A DNA stretch of 64,000 nt from Bacillota bacterium (GTDB taxonomy: Bacteria > Bacillota > Clostridia > Christensenellales > UMGS416): assembly GCA_023398815.1 (NCBI GenBank), contig JAEWRW010000026.1:213945-277944 (forward strand). The letters are read 5' to 3'. The notes below the pieces were generated by a model that was given only the letters and a program-made list of their open reading frames with translations, was not told where the DNA came from and searched no databases. Each line of letters opens with the position of its first letter. Position 1 is the first letter of the stretch. A program made the position numbers and the translations under genes. Positions 54,130-62,822 of the stretch are shown piece by piece.

Positions 54130-54522
54130 CTATGCCTCCGTTACGTAAAATTGGAACTCTTTGGATCGCCAGAAGTAACCGCCTTCCGGCTCGTAGTCCT
54201 CGGCACCCCCGGACATCAAAACGGCCTGCACTTGGCAGGTCGTCATGGCTCCGGTATAGTTTTTCAGGGCCGCTTCTACGGTTCGCATCAGCGCTCGCGC
54301 TGCCACGTGGCTCTCGGCATGTGCCTCGATTTCATACGACGGCACGATGAGCGCATTGTCCGCCTGCAACTCATGGAGATGGTCAGTGTACATCTCGCGG
54401 AACACCAGCAGCGGCAGTGTCGGGCTGTCGGGTGCCCTAATCGGGTAGACCTTGTCTCCGACCAGCGCCGCGATGCCGGTGTGGCTGGTTAGGAACGTGT
54501 AGAGTGCTGCGGCAAAGTCCAC
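54130..54522 (-). CDS. Tail terminator/completion protein (DUF3168)
   Basis: 130 aa. LYTFLTSHTGIAALVGDKVYP at the N-terminus and PLLVFREMYTDHLHEL are typical of DUF3168 proteins, which form the ring at the head-proximal end of the tail. 4 bp after the gp10 gene. Confidence 0.85.
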   Translation of the reverse strand: MDFAAALYTFLTSHTGIAALVGDKVYPIRAPDSPTLPLLVFREMYTDHLHELQADNALIVPSYEIEAHAESHVAARALMRTVEAALKNYTGAMTTCQVQAVLMSGGAEDYEPEGGYFWRSKEFQFYVTEA

Positions 54523-54526
54523 CGGA

Positions 54527-54967
54527 TCACCTCCCTAGCTTTTTGAATGCATCGACAATTGCCGCCGAAATTGCAGCTTTGTTTTTGTCCACAGCGTCGC
54601 GAATGAAGAACCTCGCGCTCTGGTACTTGGTTCCGAGTTCGACGAACGGGCCATAGTATGCATCATCTTCCGACCCTTTTTTGCTACCAGAGAAACCAAT
54701 TGTGACCGCCGCCGACAGCGTCCTCTTCTTGGTTCCGGCCTTCCCGGCCCGTTTCTTGACCCGGCTCATGACAATATTGCGTTGTAGCCTGCCGGTGTCC
54801 ACGGGCGCCCGCGCCTTAGCGTCACGCAGGGCAATTTCACCGCCCGCTTCGGTTGCTTTCGCAACGAGTTCAGCGGCATCATCGCCCATGCCCTCAAGCG
54901 CCTTGCCGAGCTCTTTTGCTCCATCAATCGTGATCTTGTAGTTGTTCCTGCGAGCACCACGGGCCAT
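54527..54967 (-). CDS. HK97 gp10-like neck protein
   Basis: 146 aa. GAKELGKALEGMGDDAAELV then APVDTGRLQRNI and VELGTKYQSARFFIRDA are the marks of the HK97-gp10 family, which joins head and tail. Overlaps the head-closure gene by 1 nt. Confidence 0.9.
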   Translation of the reverse strand: MARGARRNNYKITIDGAKELGKALEGMGDDAAELVAKATEAGGEIALRDAKARAPVDTGRLQRNIVMSRVKKRAGKAGTKKRTLSAAVTIGFSGSKKGSEDDAYYGPFVELGTKYQSARFFIRDAVDKNKAAISAAIVDAFKKLGR

Positions 54968-55284
54968 CAGATCAGCTCCTTGCAGAGCAGCTTGAGCTCG
55001 GTTCCTTTTTCTTCCCAGTCCAGCACGGCAACGATGTCGAACGTGCGCGTGCCGTAAAGCACCCGCATTTTCGGTCTCACGCCGCTGGCGTACCTGATGT
55101 TGATTTCATGGCTGACCTGGGCGATCAGCTGCTGATTGACGTATTTCTCCGACCCGGTGAGAGGCTTCATCCATGCCCATCGCTGGGCGTGTGTCGCCCA
55201 CGCCTTGACCTCTCCGCCGGTGGCGTCGCGTGTTACCGCGTAGTCCTGGATTGTCACCAGGTGCTGCAGCTTACCAGCCTTCAT
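54967..55284 (-). CDS. Phage head closure protein
   Basis: 105 aa beta-barrel of the SPP1 gp16 / HK97 stopper type: MKAGKLQHLVTIQDYAVTRD start, RWAWMKPLTGSEKYVNQQ, HEINIRYASGVRPKMRV. Plugs the head after packaging. Confidence 0.9.
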   Translation of the reverse strand: MKAGKLQHLVTIQDYAVTRDATGGEVKAWATHAQRWAWMKPLTGSEKYVNQQLIAQVSHEINIRYASGVRPKMRVLYGTRTFDIVAVLDWEEKGTELKLLCKELI

Positions 55285-55293
55285 CGCGGCACC

Positions 55294-55848
55294 TCACAAA
55301 GGGGCCACGCGGTCGGCGTTCAGAAGCGTGTAGAACACCTCCGGCACCGGCTCGCCCGGGCTGTCGTACGCGGCCAGCGCATGGACGATGATGGCCTCCT
55401 TGATGCGTTGCGGCACCGCGTCCGCATCGCCATAGCCAGCCATGAAGCGGATGACCACGCCAGCGCGCTCAGGTGTCACAGACGGCCAGCTCTTGCCGTA
55501 CCGTAGGCTGATTTCGCCCTTGCACCCGGATGCATCAACGACAAAGTCGGTCGTTTGCATGGTGGTCGTGTTGCCGGCAATGTCGGTTATCGTCACCGCC
55601 TGCAGGCTGATCAACGGCGGCAGCGGTACCGAGATGGGGCAACACGGGTAGTAGTCAAGCACCATCTCCCACGTCTGCGTGATGATTGCTCGGTTCAGGT
55701 GGGCCTCTGCCGCCTCTCGCGCTGCGGCGATAAGCGGTTCGAGCTGCGCGGCCTCAACCTCTCCAGGTATGCGCCCAAACAAGCGCAAGTCAGCTGGTAT
55801 TACCGGCTCTGTGGCCGGCGGGGTGATGAGTTTCAGCCGTCCGGCCAT
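55294..55848 (-). CDS. Head-tail connector (adaptor) protein
   Basis: 184 aa gp6-like adaptor. PVIPADLRLFGRI and LIAAAREAAEAHLNRAI form the helical base; the middle is a beta insert; AIIVHALAAYDSPGEPVP ends the fold. Binds the portal from outside. Confidence 0.88.
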   Translation of the reverse strand: MAGRLKLITPPATEPVIPADLRLFGRIPGEVEAAQLEPLIAAAREAAEAHLNRAIITQTWEMVLDYYPCCPISVPLPPLISLQAVTITDIAGNTTTMQTTDFVVDASGCKGEISLRYGKSWPSVTPERAGVVIRFMAGYGDADAVPQRIKEAIIVHALAAYDSPGEPVPEVFYTLLNADRVAPL

Positions 55849-55857
55849 GGGCTCACC

Positions 55858-56223
55858 TCACTTGATATACAGGATGACGGTACCGGCCTTGGTATCGCCG
55901 GCGTTGGTGATCGACAGCGCCAACCGGTCATTGGCGACACACCCGAGGCTCGTGCCGAGCACTTGCTCAGTAGTTGCAATGTCTCGGTTTGCACCGGCTC
56001 CCATTAGCACGTCCACGGTGTCCTCGTCGTTGACGGTCACATCGTAGTTGTCCGTTGGGGCGGATGTGTCAGCCGCAGGCTTTGTGACCAGGCGAATCAC
56101 TTCGCCCGTGTATACACCAGACGTGGTGCCGCTGGCGGTGCCGTCCGCCGCGCTCACCCACTCAAACTTGATCTTTTTTACGTGGCTTTGGCTTTCTTCG
56201 GTTATCGTGCATGACATTGCCAT
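55858..56223 (-). CDS. Capsid-accessory protein A (unknown)
   Basis: 121 aa, beta-rich, not recognised. TSGVYTGEVIRLVTKPAAD and AGDTKAGTVILYIK suggest a small surface domain. It lies between capsid and connector genes, so decoration or head-fibre roles are likely. Its start lies 62 nt inside the gene upstream, in another frame. Confidence 0.65.
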   Translation of the reverse strand: MAMSCTITEESQSHVKKIKFEWVSAADGTASGTTSGVYTGEVIRLVTKPAADTSAPTDNYDVTVNDEDTVDVLMGAGANRDIATTEQVLGTSLGCVANDRLALSITNAGDTKAGTVILYIK

Positions 56224-56371
56224 CGGTCGCGGCCTCCTGTTCCGGCTCTAGGCTGACTGCGTATCCGCCAGCAATCAGCTCTTTTGCCTGTTTGGCATCC
56301 ATCTCAAGGGAAAGGCCGGGCGAGTAGTTCCCGCCCGGCCCTGCCATTCTGGAAAGCAGTTTGATTTTCAT
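56162..56371 (-). CDS. Small head-region protein (unknown)
   Basis: 69 aa. MKIKLLSRMAGPGGNYSPG with AKELIAGGYAVSLE matches a small protein very common in the head-gene region of phages; role unknown. The basic C-terminus (KPKPRKKDQV) is coded in the overlap with the next gene, so it may be a late extension. Confidence 0.75.
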   Translation of the reverse strand: MKIKLLSRMAGPGGNYSPGLSLEMDAKQAKELIAGGYAVSLEPEQEAATDGNVMHDNRRKPKPRKKDQV

Positions 56372-56694
56372 CAGACGGTTGACAGCGCCACGCTGCCTGC
56401 ATTGAGCTCAACGGCCCACGCGCCAGTGCCGTTTTCCACAAGCACCAGCGTATCCTCTGCGGCATTGAACGTGGCGGTGTTGTTGGTACCGTCAAGTGTA
56501 ACGCCGGCGGGAGTGGTGACGACCACGGTGCCGCTCGAAATGCTGCCGATGCGGATAACGGCTCGGTGGCCAGGGCCCGGGGCGGCCAGCGTCATATCGG
56601 CAATGCCGGTGCCACCGGTGATGATGGTCAGTCCGTTGGTGAGGCAGGCTTTCGCGCCGGCCGCACCGGATGTCGCTTTCACAAAGTCGCTCAT
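56371..56694 (-). CDS. Capsid-accessory protein B (unknown)
   Basis: 107 aa, beta-rich, many small residues (TVVVTTPAGVTLDGTNNTAT). Its start overlaps the stop of the upstream gene and its stop touches the start of the 69-aa gene, so translation is coupled. Probably a decoration protein or part of one. Confidence 0.65.
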   Translation of the reverse strand: MSDFVKATSGAAGAKACLTNGLTIITGGTGIADMTLAAPGPGHRAVIRIGSISSGTVVVTTPAGVTLDGTNNTATFNAAEDTLVLVENGTGAWAVELNAGSVALSTV

Positions 56695-57131
56695 CAGGTC
56701 ACCACCTGTTCCTTGACGTCGGCGCTCTGCGCCTCCGGCACCATCTTGTTGTTGTAGAGCATGTAGATGCCGCTGTCGATCGTGCTGTTCTGCGTCTCGC
56801 GCTGGTAGGCGATCTTGACGTATCGCTTGTTCAGCTTGGCGTCGATGATGTATGTCTTCTTGGCCTCACCGCTCGCGCCGTGGGTATGGGTGCCGATGGT
56901 CGCGCCAGACAGAGCCGCGTAGGTGCCGCCGCTGGTGTCGCACTCTTCAAGGTAGAACTTGATCGTGCCCGCCTGCGTCGCCGTCGCGCCGACGTCCATG
57001 GTCACCAGCATGCGGTCGTAGCCAGAGCAGTCGATGGCAGAGCTCTCAACGAGCGCCGCGTCAACGCCGGCAGTGACGAGCGTGTCGATCCAGCGCTGGA
57101 AATTGACCTGCTTGATCAGTTGTCCGAGCAT
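56694..57131 (-). CDS. Capsid-accessory protein C (unknown)
   Basis: 145 aa beta-sandwich-like protein; TIKFYLEECDTSGGTY and NKRYVKIAYQRE. First gene after the capsid gene, from which it is separated by a hairpin. Decoration protein is the likely role; not recognised. Confidence 0.65.
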   Translation of the reverse strand: MLGQLIKQVNFQRWIDTLVTAGVDAALVESSAIDCSGYDRMLVTMDVGATATQAGTIKFYLEECDTSGGTYAALSGATIGTHTHGASGEAKKTYIIDAKLNKRYVKIAYQRETQNSTIDSGIYMLYNNKMVPEAQSADVKEQVVT

Positions 57132-57146
57132 TCGGTGCCTCCTTTC

Positions 57147-57175
57147 AATGCAAGGGGCGGGATTGCTCCCGCCCC
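57147..57175 (-). terminator. Hairpin after the capsid gene
   Basis: Minus strand GGGGCGGGA, 4-nt loop, TCCCGCCCC, then TTGCATTG. The weak T-run would give partial termination, which could keep capsid protein in excess over downstream products. Confidence 0.55.
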
Positions 57176-57185
57176 AGCTTCATCG

Positions 57186-58367
57186 TTAGCCCAGCTTCAC
57201 GCGGGCAAAGGCTTCGGGCAGCACGGGCGCGCCGTCGCCGAAGTAGTCCACCAGATAGCCGATCTGGTTGGTCGTGGCGTACAGCTCGCGCAGCACCTGG
57301 ATCATGATCTGGTCAGCATCGCAGATCCAGTAGCCCTGCTTGAAGTCGCCCAGGACGGCTGCGTACAGGCCCGTGGTGAAGGTGGATGGCGCGTACTCAG
57401 ACATGTTCACGGGATGCCCAATCAGCATGTCAGGCTGGCCCATGGCAACGGAAGGTTGCCAGACGTACTGACCCTCGCCGTCCTTGATCTTGGCAAGCAT
57501 CTTGGCCAGCAGGCGATGCATAACCCACTGTGCGCCGCCGTGGTACTGCTGCTTGAGACTGTACTTGGCCTCCTGCAGGCCGTCGAACGTGACGGTGGTG
57601 GCGGTATTTCCGGTGCTCACGTCACGGCTGGTCGGGATGCCGGACGCGGAGGCCGTGAAGACGCCGAGCGGCTGGGCAGTGCCGTTGCCGTTCATGTAGG
57701 CGTTCTCCTGTCCAGCCATCATGCGCAGGGTCATCTCGTCGCGGATGGTGCCTTCCGCCATGGGCGCATGCTGGATCAACGTGCGGCTTACCTTGATCAA
57801 CTTCGCCATCTTGTTCGGCTTGAACTCGCGGCGGCCATAATCCAGCGCGGTCTCTTCGGGGGCGGCGGTGACCTCTGCAACCCAGGTAGCATCAGCGGCC
57901 TCGGTGTTGCGGTACGGGAATCCCAGAGACTGGGCTGCGCCGATGGGGCCGACCACGCGGGAAATGCGGCGCATGAACAGCAGATTGTCCAGCCCCTTGA
58001 TGAGCTCCTGGACGAACTCGACCGGGGCGGTCAGGTACCCGGCGGCGGCGTCGGAACCCAGGCTGAGAGCGTTGCGGTATGCGTCCATGTGGCCGGGCTC
58101 ACCGGTCAGGGCCTTGGCGAACAGCTCGCGCTTGGTGTTCTTCGGCTTGTCCTGGTCACCGCTCGGGACTTCTCCCATGGCGCGCTCGCGCTCCAGCTGG
58201 GCCTGCTCACGCACGATCTCCTTGTTGAGCGTGTCGAAGTCGGCCTCCATCTTGGCGTATTCGGCTTCCTTGTCGGCGGGCATGACGGAGTCCTTGTAAC
58301 CGTCCATGAATGCGCGCATGTTGGTCACGATGTTGGCGCGCTTCTGCAGCTTTTCGATCAGGGTCAT
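57186..58367 (-). CDS. Major capsid protein, HK97 family
   Basis: 393 aa. The first 110 residues are a charged coiled-coil delta domain that acts as internal scaffold and should be removed by the protease encoded upstream. The rest is the HK97 fold: AAAGYLTAPVEFVQELI, GFPYRNTEAADATWVAE, MAGQENAYMNGNGTAQPLG, and the C-terminal VDYFGDGAPVLPEAFARVKL. Confidence 0.95.
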   Translation of the reverse strand: MTLIEKLQKRANIVTNMRAFMDGYKDSVMPADKEAEYAKMEADFDTLNKEIVREQAQLERERAMGEVPSGDQDKPKNTKRELFAKALTGEPGHMDAYRNALSLGSDAAAGYLTAPVEFVQELIKGLDNLLFMRRISRVVGPIGAAQSLGFPYRNTEAADATWVAEVTAAPEETALDYGRREFKPNKMAKLIKVSRTLIQHAPMAEGTIRDEMTLRMMAGQENAYMNGNGTAQPLGVFTASASGIPTSRDVSTGNTATTVTFDGLQEAKYSLKQQYHGGAQWVMHRLLAKMLAKIKDGEGQYVWQPSVAMGQPDMLIGHPVNMSEYAPSTFTTGLYAAVLGDFKQGYWICDADQIMIQVLRELYATTNQIGYLVDYFGDGAPVLPEAFARVKLG

Positions 58368-58381
58368 CGTCTCATCCTCTC

Positions 58382-59143
58382 CTATTGGTTGATTTTGTTG
58401 CGGGTATTAAAAAAGCGCTTTCTCTGTGCGAGAAGCGCTTCTGCCTGGGTTGATTGGTCGTCTGTGTTGTCGGGTTCGGGCTCCAGCTCCGGCGGTCTGG
58501 TCTTGAACCTGGACATGTCAAAGGCCAGGCTGTTTACGATGCAGAACTGGCCGGCGTTCCGGAACACCGGCTGCTGCTCATAGAGAACTTCGTCCACAAA
58601 GCCGAGCTCTTTGCACTCCTTTGCGGTTTTCCAGTTCTCGCCATCGAGCAGCTTCTGCAGCTGCCGTTCCGGCAGGCCAGACTTTGTCGCGTACGCCTGG
58701 GCGATGGCCTTTTCAATTTGGTCGTTCCCGTCAGCCATCTCGCGCAGCTTCTCTGCGGTGAAGTATCCCATGATGCCAACCTTGACGTCATGGAAGAGCA
58801 TCATCGAGCCAGCTGGCATGAGCACCTTGTCGCCGGCACACACAATGATGGTCGCTGCGCTTGCGGCCAGCCCGTCGATCTGTACGGTCACGCTGGCCGG
58901 ATGGCGTTTCAAGTGGCTGTACATCGTGAAGGCGGCAAGCGGATCTCCGCCCGGGCTGTTGATGTAGACCTTGAGATTCCGAATAGCGCCCATAGCGTCG
59001 AGTTCCTTTTTGAACTCAACGGCGTCAGCGCACTCCATGTCGAACGCGTCATAAAGCCACTTCTCGCCGTTTACGATGTCGCCGTAGACATTGAGCTCGG
59101 CATCCGTCTCGCTCAGCTTTACGAAATTGTAAAACTTCCTCAC
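58382..59143 (-). CDS. ClpP-like head maturation protease
   Basis: 253 aa serine protease. VYINSPGGDPLAAFTMY, catalytic Ser95 in GLAASAATI and His118 in MMLFHDV are intact. The last 50 residues are disordered and acidic. Cleaves scaffold domains during capsid maturation; lies between portal and capsid as usual. Confidence 0.94.
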   Translation of the reverse strand: MRKFYNFVKLSETDAELNVYGDIVNGEKWLYDAFDMECADAVEFKKELDAMGAIRNLKVYINSPGGDPLAAFTMYSHLKRHPASVTVQIDGLAASAATIIVCAGDKVLMPAGSMMLFHDVKVGIMGYFTAEKLREMADGNDQIEKAIAQAYATKSGLPERQLQKLLDGENWKTAKECKELGFVDEVLYEQQPVFRNAGQFCIVNSLAFDMSRFKTRPPELEPEPDNTDDQSTQAEALLAQRKRFFNTRNKINQ

Positions 59144-59158
59144 TTAATCACCTCACTT

Positions 59159-60421
59159 TCAGTTGGCCGGCGCGGTGCCGGTTTGTTTCGGTTGCTGGCT
59201 CATCGCCGTTTTCAGGCTGATCATGTTGCCGTTCACAAGGTAGGCGTCTCCGCCTTCCTCGACTGGGATGCGGTTCTCGTCCATGAGCTCGCGGATCTCG
59301 TTGGCGTTCTTGATGCCGTTCTGCCGCAGCATATTGAAGTGTGCCGTCTGCGCCGCCGTGTCGCCGCGCAGCAAGCCGTACAGGTTGAACTTTGCGTACA
59401 TAGCGCCGCGCTCGTATGGCAGCAGCAGGTCGCGCATGATCGTCTGTTCAATGCGCACAGCCATGGGGTTGATCGTCTCCTGCACGAACTCAATGTTGAC
59501 CTGCTCCATGTTGCCGTAGGTCGCCCGCCCATACTCGAACACCTTGAACGGTGTCACGCCCATCACGCGGCAGATCTCATAGACCTGGGCCTGTCTGGAC
59601 TCCAGCGCCTGGCTTTCGTTCGGGTTGTTTTTGAGTTTGATGAACTCGGCATCCCCGGGCAGAAACATTGTTTTGTTAGCGCGCGACACGCCCTCGTATT
59701 GGGCGTTGAAGTCCTTTACGAACTGCTTGAACGACGTTTCGCCCTTCGCACTCTTGACGTTCACCACGGCCCCGCCGTTGGCCCCGTTGTCAAAGTAGGT
59801 CTGTGCAAAATCATTGAGCGCGTTGGTCAGGCCAAGCACACGGCCAGCAAGTGTGATCGGATCGAGCGGGTTGTCGGTATCGGACAGCCGCGCCCCCGGG
59901 GTATACATTAGGTTCTCCGGGTAGATGTTCCGCACGCCGGTGTCGGTCTGGTACTCGACATACCGTTCACCGGTTTCCTTGTTCCGGCGCATCCGGCACT
60001 TGCAGCTCGGCATGTTATAGAGCGCCACCGGGAACCCAGATCGATCGCGCTGGATGTATGCATAGGCACCCTCGGTCAGCATCAGGTTGTAAACGTACAT
60101 CAACCAGAAGTCGTATGCCGTGGTTTCCGGGTTCGGAAGGCTGTGAAGCAGGCTATACCGCCCGTCGTTCTTGGCCTTCTCCGCGCCGGTCGCCGTTGCC
60201 CTGTACAGGTTGAGCGGAAGCGTGGCGATGTTCTTTGCCACCACGTCTACGCACCGGATCACCGTCGCCACCTGGATGGCAGTGTCTACAGTGACTGGCG
60301 TTTTTCCATCAGCATAAGCGCCCAGGGCCGCGGCCCATCTGTTGTATGATGGATCGTTTTCCGCCGAGTTCTTGACGCGGCCAATGAGGACGTCGCCAAT
60401 CAGCGGCAGCTTTATCTGCAC
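59159..60421 (-). CDS. Phage portal protein, HK97 family
   Basis: 420 aa. TVDTAIQVATVIRCVDVVAK, LPLNLYR, then ENLMYTPG and YEICRVMGVTPFKVFEYGRA are the normal portal landmarks. Forms the dodecameric ring through which DNA enters the head. Confidence 0.95.
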   Translation of the reverse strand: MQIKLPLIGDVLIGRVKNSAENDPSYNRWAAALGAYADGKTPVTVDTAIQVATVIRCVDVVAKNIATLPLNLYRATATGAEKAKNDGRYSLLHSLPNPETTAYDFWLMYVYNLMLTEGAYAYIQRDRSGFPVALYNMPSCKCRMRRNKETGERYVEYQTDTGVRNIYPENLMYTPGARLSDTDNPLDPITLAGRVLGLTNALNDFAQTYFDNGANGGAVVNVKSAKGETSFKQFVKDFNAQYEGVSRANKTMFLPGDAEFIKLKNNPNESQALESRQAQVYEICRVMGVTPFKVFEYGRATYGNMEQVNIEFVQETINPMAVRIEQTIMRDLLLPYERGAMYAKFNLYGLLRGDTAAQTAHFNMLRQNGIKNANEIRELMDENRIPVEEGGDAYLVNGNMISLKTAMSQQPKQTGTAPAN

Positions 60422-60434
60422 GGGTTCCTCCTCT

Positions 60435-61994
60435 CTACACCACGGCTACGCCAAGCCAGCCGGTGTCTTGATTCTCCAGCTTCACCGCCGCCGCCATGGC
60501 GTCCACCAAGGCAACCACCGGGTCTATGCGGTCAATGGATTTGTTCTTCATGGGCTTGATGTTCTCATTGCCGTCCTTGGCAACGATCACGTTGCCGAAG
60601 CACCAGCGCCCAAGAGGGTTGGCCTCGTGGGTTATGTGCTTGGCACGGAAAAGTCGCTCAAGCTCTCCCATGCCCTGCGACATGCCGGCCATGGTCTGTG
60701 ATATCTCGATAAACTTATCCTGAATGTTCTCCGGCAGCAACTGTCGAAGTATTTCAAGGTGCCACGGGTCTCCGCAATAGTGGACAACATCGTATTCCAA
60801 CTCGACCTTTTCGATGGTGTTGCGTATGAATGCATAGTCCACGACGTCCCCGGGCGTTGCGCTCAGCCAGCCTTCGTTTACCCAACGGCTGTATGGGACA
60901 TGGTCTCGATCCTCCCGTTCCTTCATGTTGTTCTCCGGAACCCACGCATGGAACATGAAGCGCCATTCCTCTGTATCATCCAGAGGCGGGAAAAGCAACG
61001 CCAGCGCCGTCAGGTCGATCTTGCTCGAAAGGTCTATGCCTACGTAGCATCTGCGCTCCAGCATTTCCGAGCGGCCCCAGGTGCCCAGCGTTTGATCCCA
61101 CAGCGTAAGCGGCAGCCAGCCGATGCGTTTGAGCGCCACCCATTGATTGAGGCGCAGCCATCGAAAGAGCTTTTCGGCCCCCTGGCTGTTCTTTGCCATG
61201 ATCGCTTCGCGGCGCACATTCTCAATGTCAATTGTGACGCCCAACGATGGGTTTGCCGCATACCAAGTGCGCTCGTCGTAGATGTCAGCATCTTCCGGCG
61301 CGGCGTAGATTTTTACGTACCAAGACGGATCGATCAGCTCACCGTCGCGCACCTTGCGGGCGTATTCGTGGATTTCCCACCCGATTGATTTGCGATCTGG
61401 ATCGTCGCCCGCCGTGGTGATTACCCAGTAGAGCGTTTCCTTGCGGGCCGCACCAGAGCCGAATGTCATGGTGTCCCACAGCTCGCGGTTTGGCTGGGCA
61501 TGGAGCTCGTCAAAGATTACAACCGTTGGGTTGATTCCGTGCTTCGTATAGGCCTCAGCGGACAGCACCTTGAGGAATGTGCCGGTATGCCGGTTGGTGA
61601 TGATGCGCTTGCTGTCCGTGACTTTGAGGACGCCGCCGTTCGCGCCGTCCAACTCTGGCTCCTGCTCGATCATCTGGAGTGCGGCCTGGTAGATCAGCGC
61701 GGCCTGCTCGCGGTCGGCGGCGCAGCAATAGATCTGCCCGCCAGGCGGGTCGAGCGTCAGGTGCTTGAGTGCAACTGCCGCAATGGTTGTGGTCTTGCTG
61801 TTCTTCTTCGGGATTTCCAGGTATGCGAACCGGTACTGTCGATACCCACGGTCGTCAACGGTTCCGTAGACATCCCACAGCACATCGTGTTGCCAGTCCT
61901 GGAGCACGAACGGCTGGCCGTAGAAGTCATCCGTAAGGTGGAGCAGCTGGATGAACTCGATGGTTTCCAGCGCTTTCTTCTTGTCGTGCGGCAT
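60435..61994 (-). CDS. Terminase large subunit
   Basis: 519 aa packaging motor and nuclease. ATPase: Walker A-like EIPKKNSKTT (60-69), Walker B VVIFDE (158-163). RNase H-like nuclease begins at CYVGIDLSSKIDLTAL (Asp321), with YCGDPWHLEIL further on. One base separates it from the small subunit gene. Confidence 0.96.
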   Translation of the reverse strand: MPHDKKKALETIEFIQLLHLTDDFYGQPFVLQDWQHDVLWDVYGTVDDRGYRQYRFAYLEIPKKNSKTTTIAAVALKHLTLDPPGGQIYCCAADREQAALIYQAALQMIEQEPELDGANGGVLKVTDSKRIITNRHTGTFLKVLSAEAYTKHGINPTVVIFDELHAQPNRELWDTMTFGSGAARKETLYWVITTAGDDPDRKSIGWEIHEYARKVRDGELIDPSWYVKIYAAPEDADIYDERTWYAANPSLGVTIDIENVRREAIMAKNSQGAEKLFRWLRLNQWVALKRIGWLPLTLWDQTLGTWGRSEMLERRCYVGIDLSSKIDLTALALLFPPLDDTEEWRFMFHAWVPENNMKEREDRDHVPYSRWVNEGWLSATPGDVVDYAFIRNTIEKVELEYDVVHYCGDPWHLEILRQLLPENIQDKFIEISQTMAGMSQGMGELERLFRAKHITHEANPLGRWCFGNVIVAKDGNENIKPMKNKSIDRIDPVVALVDAMAAAVKLENQDTGWLGVAVV

Positions 61995-61995
61995 C

Positions 61996-62532
61996 TTACG
62001 ACCCGCCTTTTATCATCTGCGCCATGCGAGACGGCGCTTTCTCCTCGGCTTTCTTTGGGATCGACCTCAACGCCGACGCGATGGTCATGACGTTTTCCTT
62101 CTCGATGTCGAGGAGCATTTTGCGCTTGGTCTGGATGGCGCGGTCAGTTTCGAGGATTTGTTTGCCCAACTCGGTCACCCTGGAGATCCATTCCGCAAAC
62201 TCCATGTCGTCCTTGCGGTTGTCCATGTCGTATGCCATCAGGTTGAGGCGGCGCGCCATGGCCTCGAATGATGCAGCCTCGGCCAGTAACACGGCGTAGC
62301 GGTTGATTACCGACTCCGTCAGCGCGTCGTTCTTGCCGATGGCCTGCAGCAGCTTACGCAAGCGGACGAAGTGCTTGTGTGCCACCGGGTTGTCCTTGGT
62401 GGACGGCCATTCCTTCATGGCCTCGCCGGTCAGCAATGCGGCCTCGCCGTTACTGCGAACCGCCTTTTCGGCTTTCGTTCGATGCCCCTGCACGAGCGAA
62501 AGGGGCTTGCTCGGTCGTCCTGGGCCAGCCAT
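61996..62532 (-). CDS. Terminase small subunit, P27 family
   Basis: 178 aa. MAGPGRPSKPLSLVQGHRTK start, then the helical P27 domain (KLLQAIGKNDALTESVINRY, EAASFEAMARRL). Recognises the packaging site. The ATG at 62532 follows AGGAGGTGAGGGGC; the longer frame lacks a ribosome site. Confidence 0.93.
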   Translation of the reverse strand: MAGPGRPSKPLSLVQGHRTKAEKAVRSNGEAALLTGEAMKEWPSTKDNPVAHKHFVRLRKLLQAIGKNDALTESVINRYAVLLAEAASFEAMARRLNLMAYDMDNRKDDMEFAEWISRVTELGKQILETDRAIQTKRKMLLDIEKENVMTIASALRSIPKKAEEKAPSRMAQMIKGGS

Positions 62533-62623
62533 GCCCCTCACCTCCTTTGTTTTTGGGAGAAAATCTTGCGCGATAGGTGCGCACCGTTCTTCTGGCACCC
62601 ATGACGAATGTTTTTGGCCCCCC

Positions 62624-62822
62624 CTAGGGGGTCTGGCATCGCTTTCGACCGAACCCGCCGTCCTCTGTTGCGGTCTTGATGTCGTGGTGACGCTTGCACA
62701 TGCTCTGAAGATTGTCGGGATCGAAGAACAGCGCCGGCGCGCCCTTGTGTGGAACGATGTGGTCTGCCACCGTTGCCTCTACCAATTCCTCGCCGCGTCC
62801 TCCTGCGCAGCGAAGTGTCGGC
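62624..62822 (-). pseudogene. HNH endonuclease remnant, 5' part missing
   Basis: In the frame ending at the TAG at 62626-62624 the minus strand encodes VEATVADHIVPHKG, LFFDPDNLQSMCKRHHDIK and TATEDGGFGRK, the HNH core (DH, N, H) of nucleases normally found just before the small terminase gene. Similarity begins only near RCAGGRGEE (about 62,815); upstream the frame has no ATG and runs through the AAA gene. A product could start only at TTG 62785 or GTG 62770. HNH partners stimulate packaging in cos phages, so loss may matter. Confidence 0.75.
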
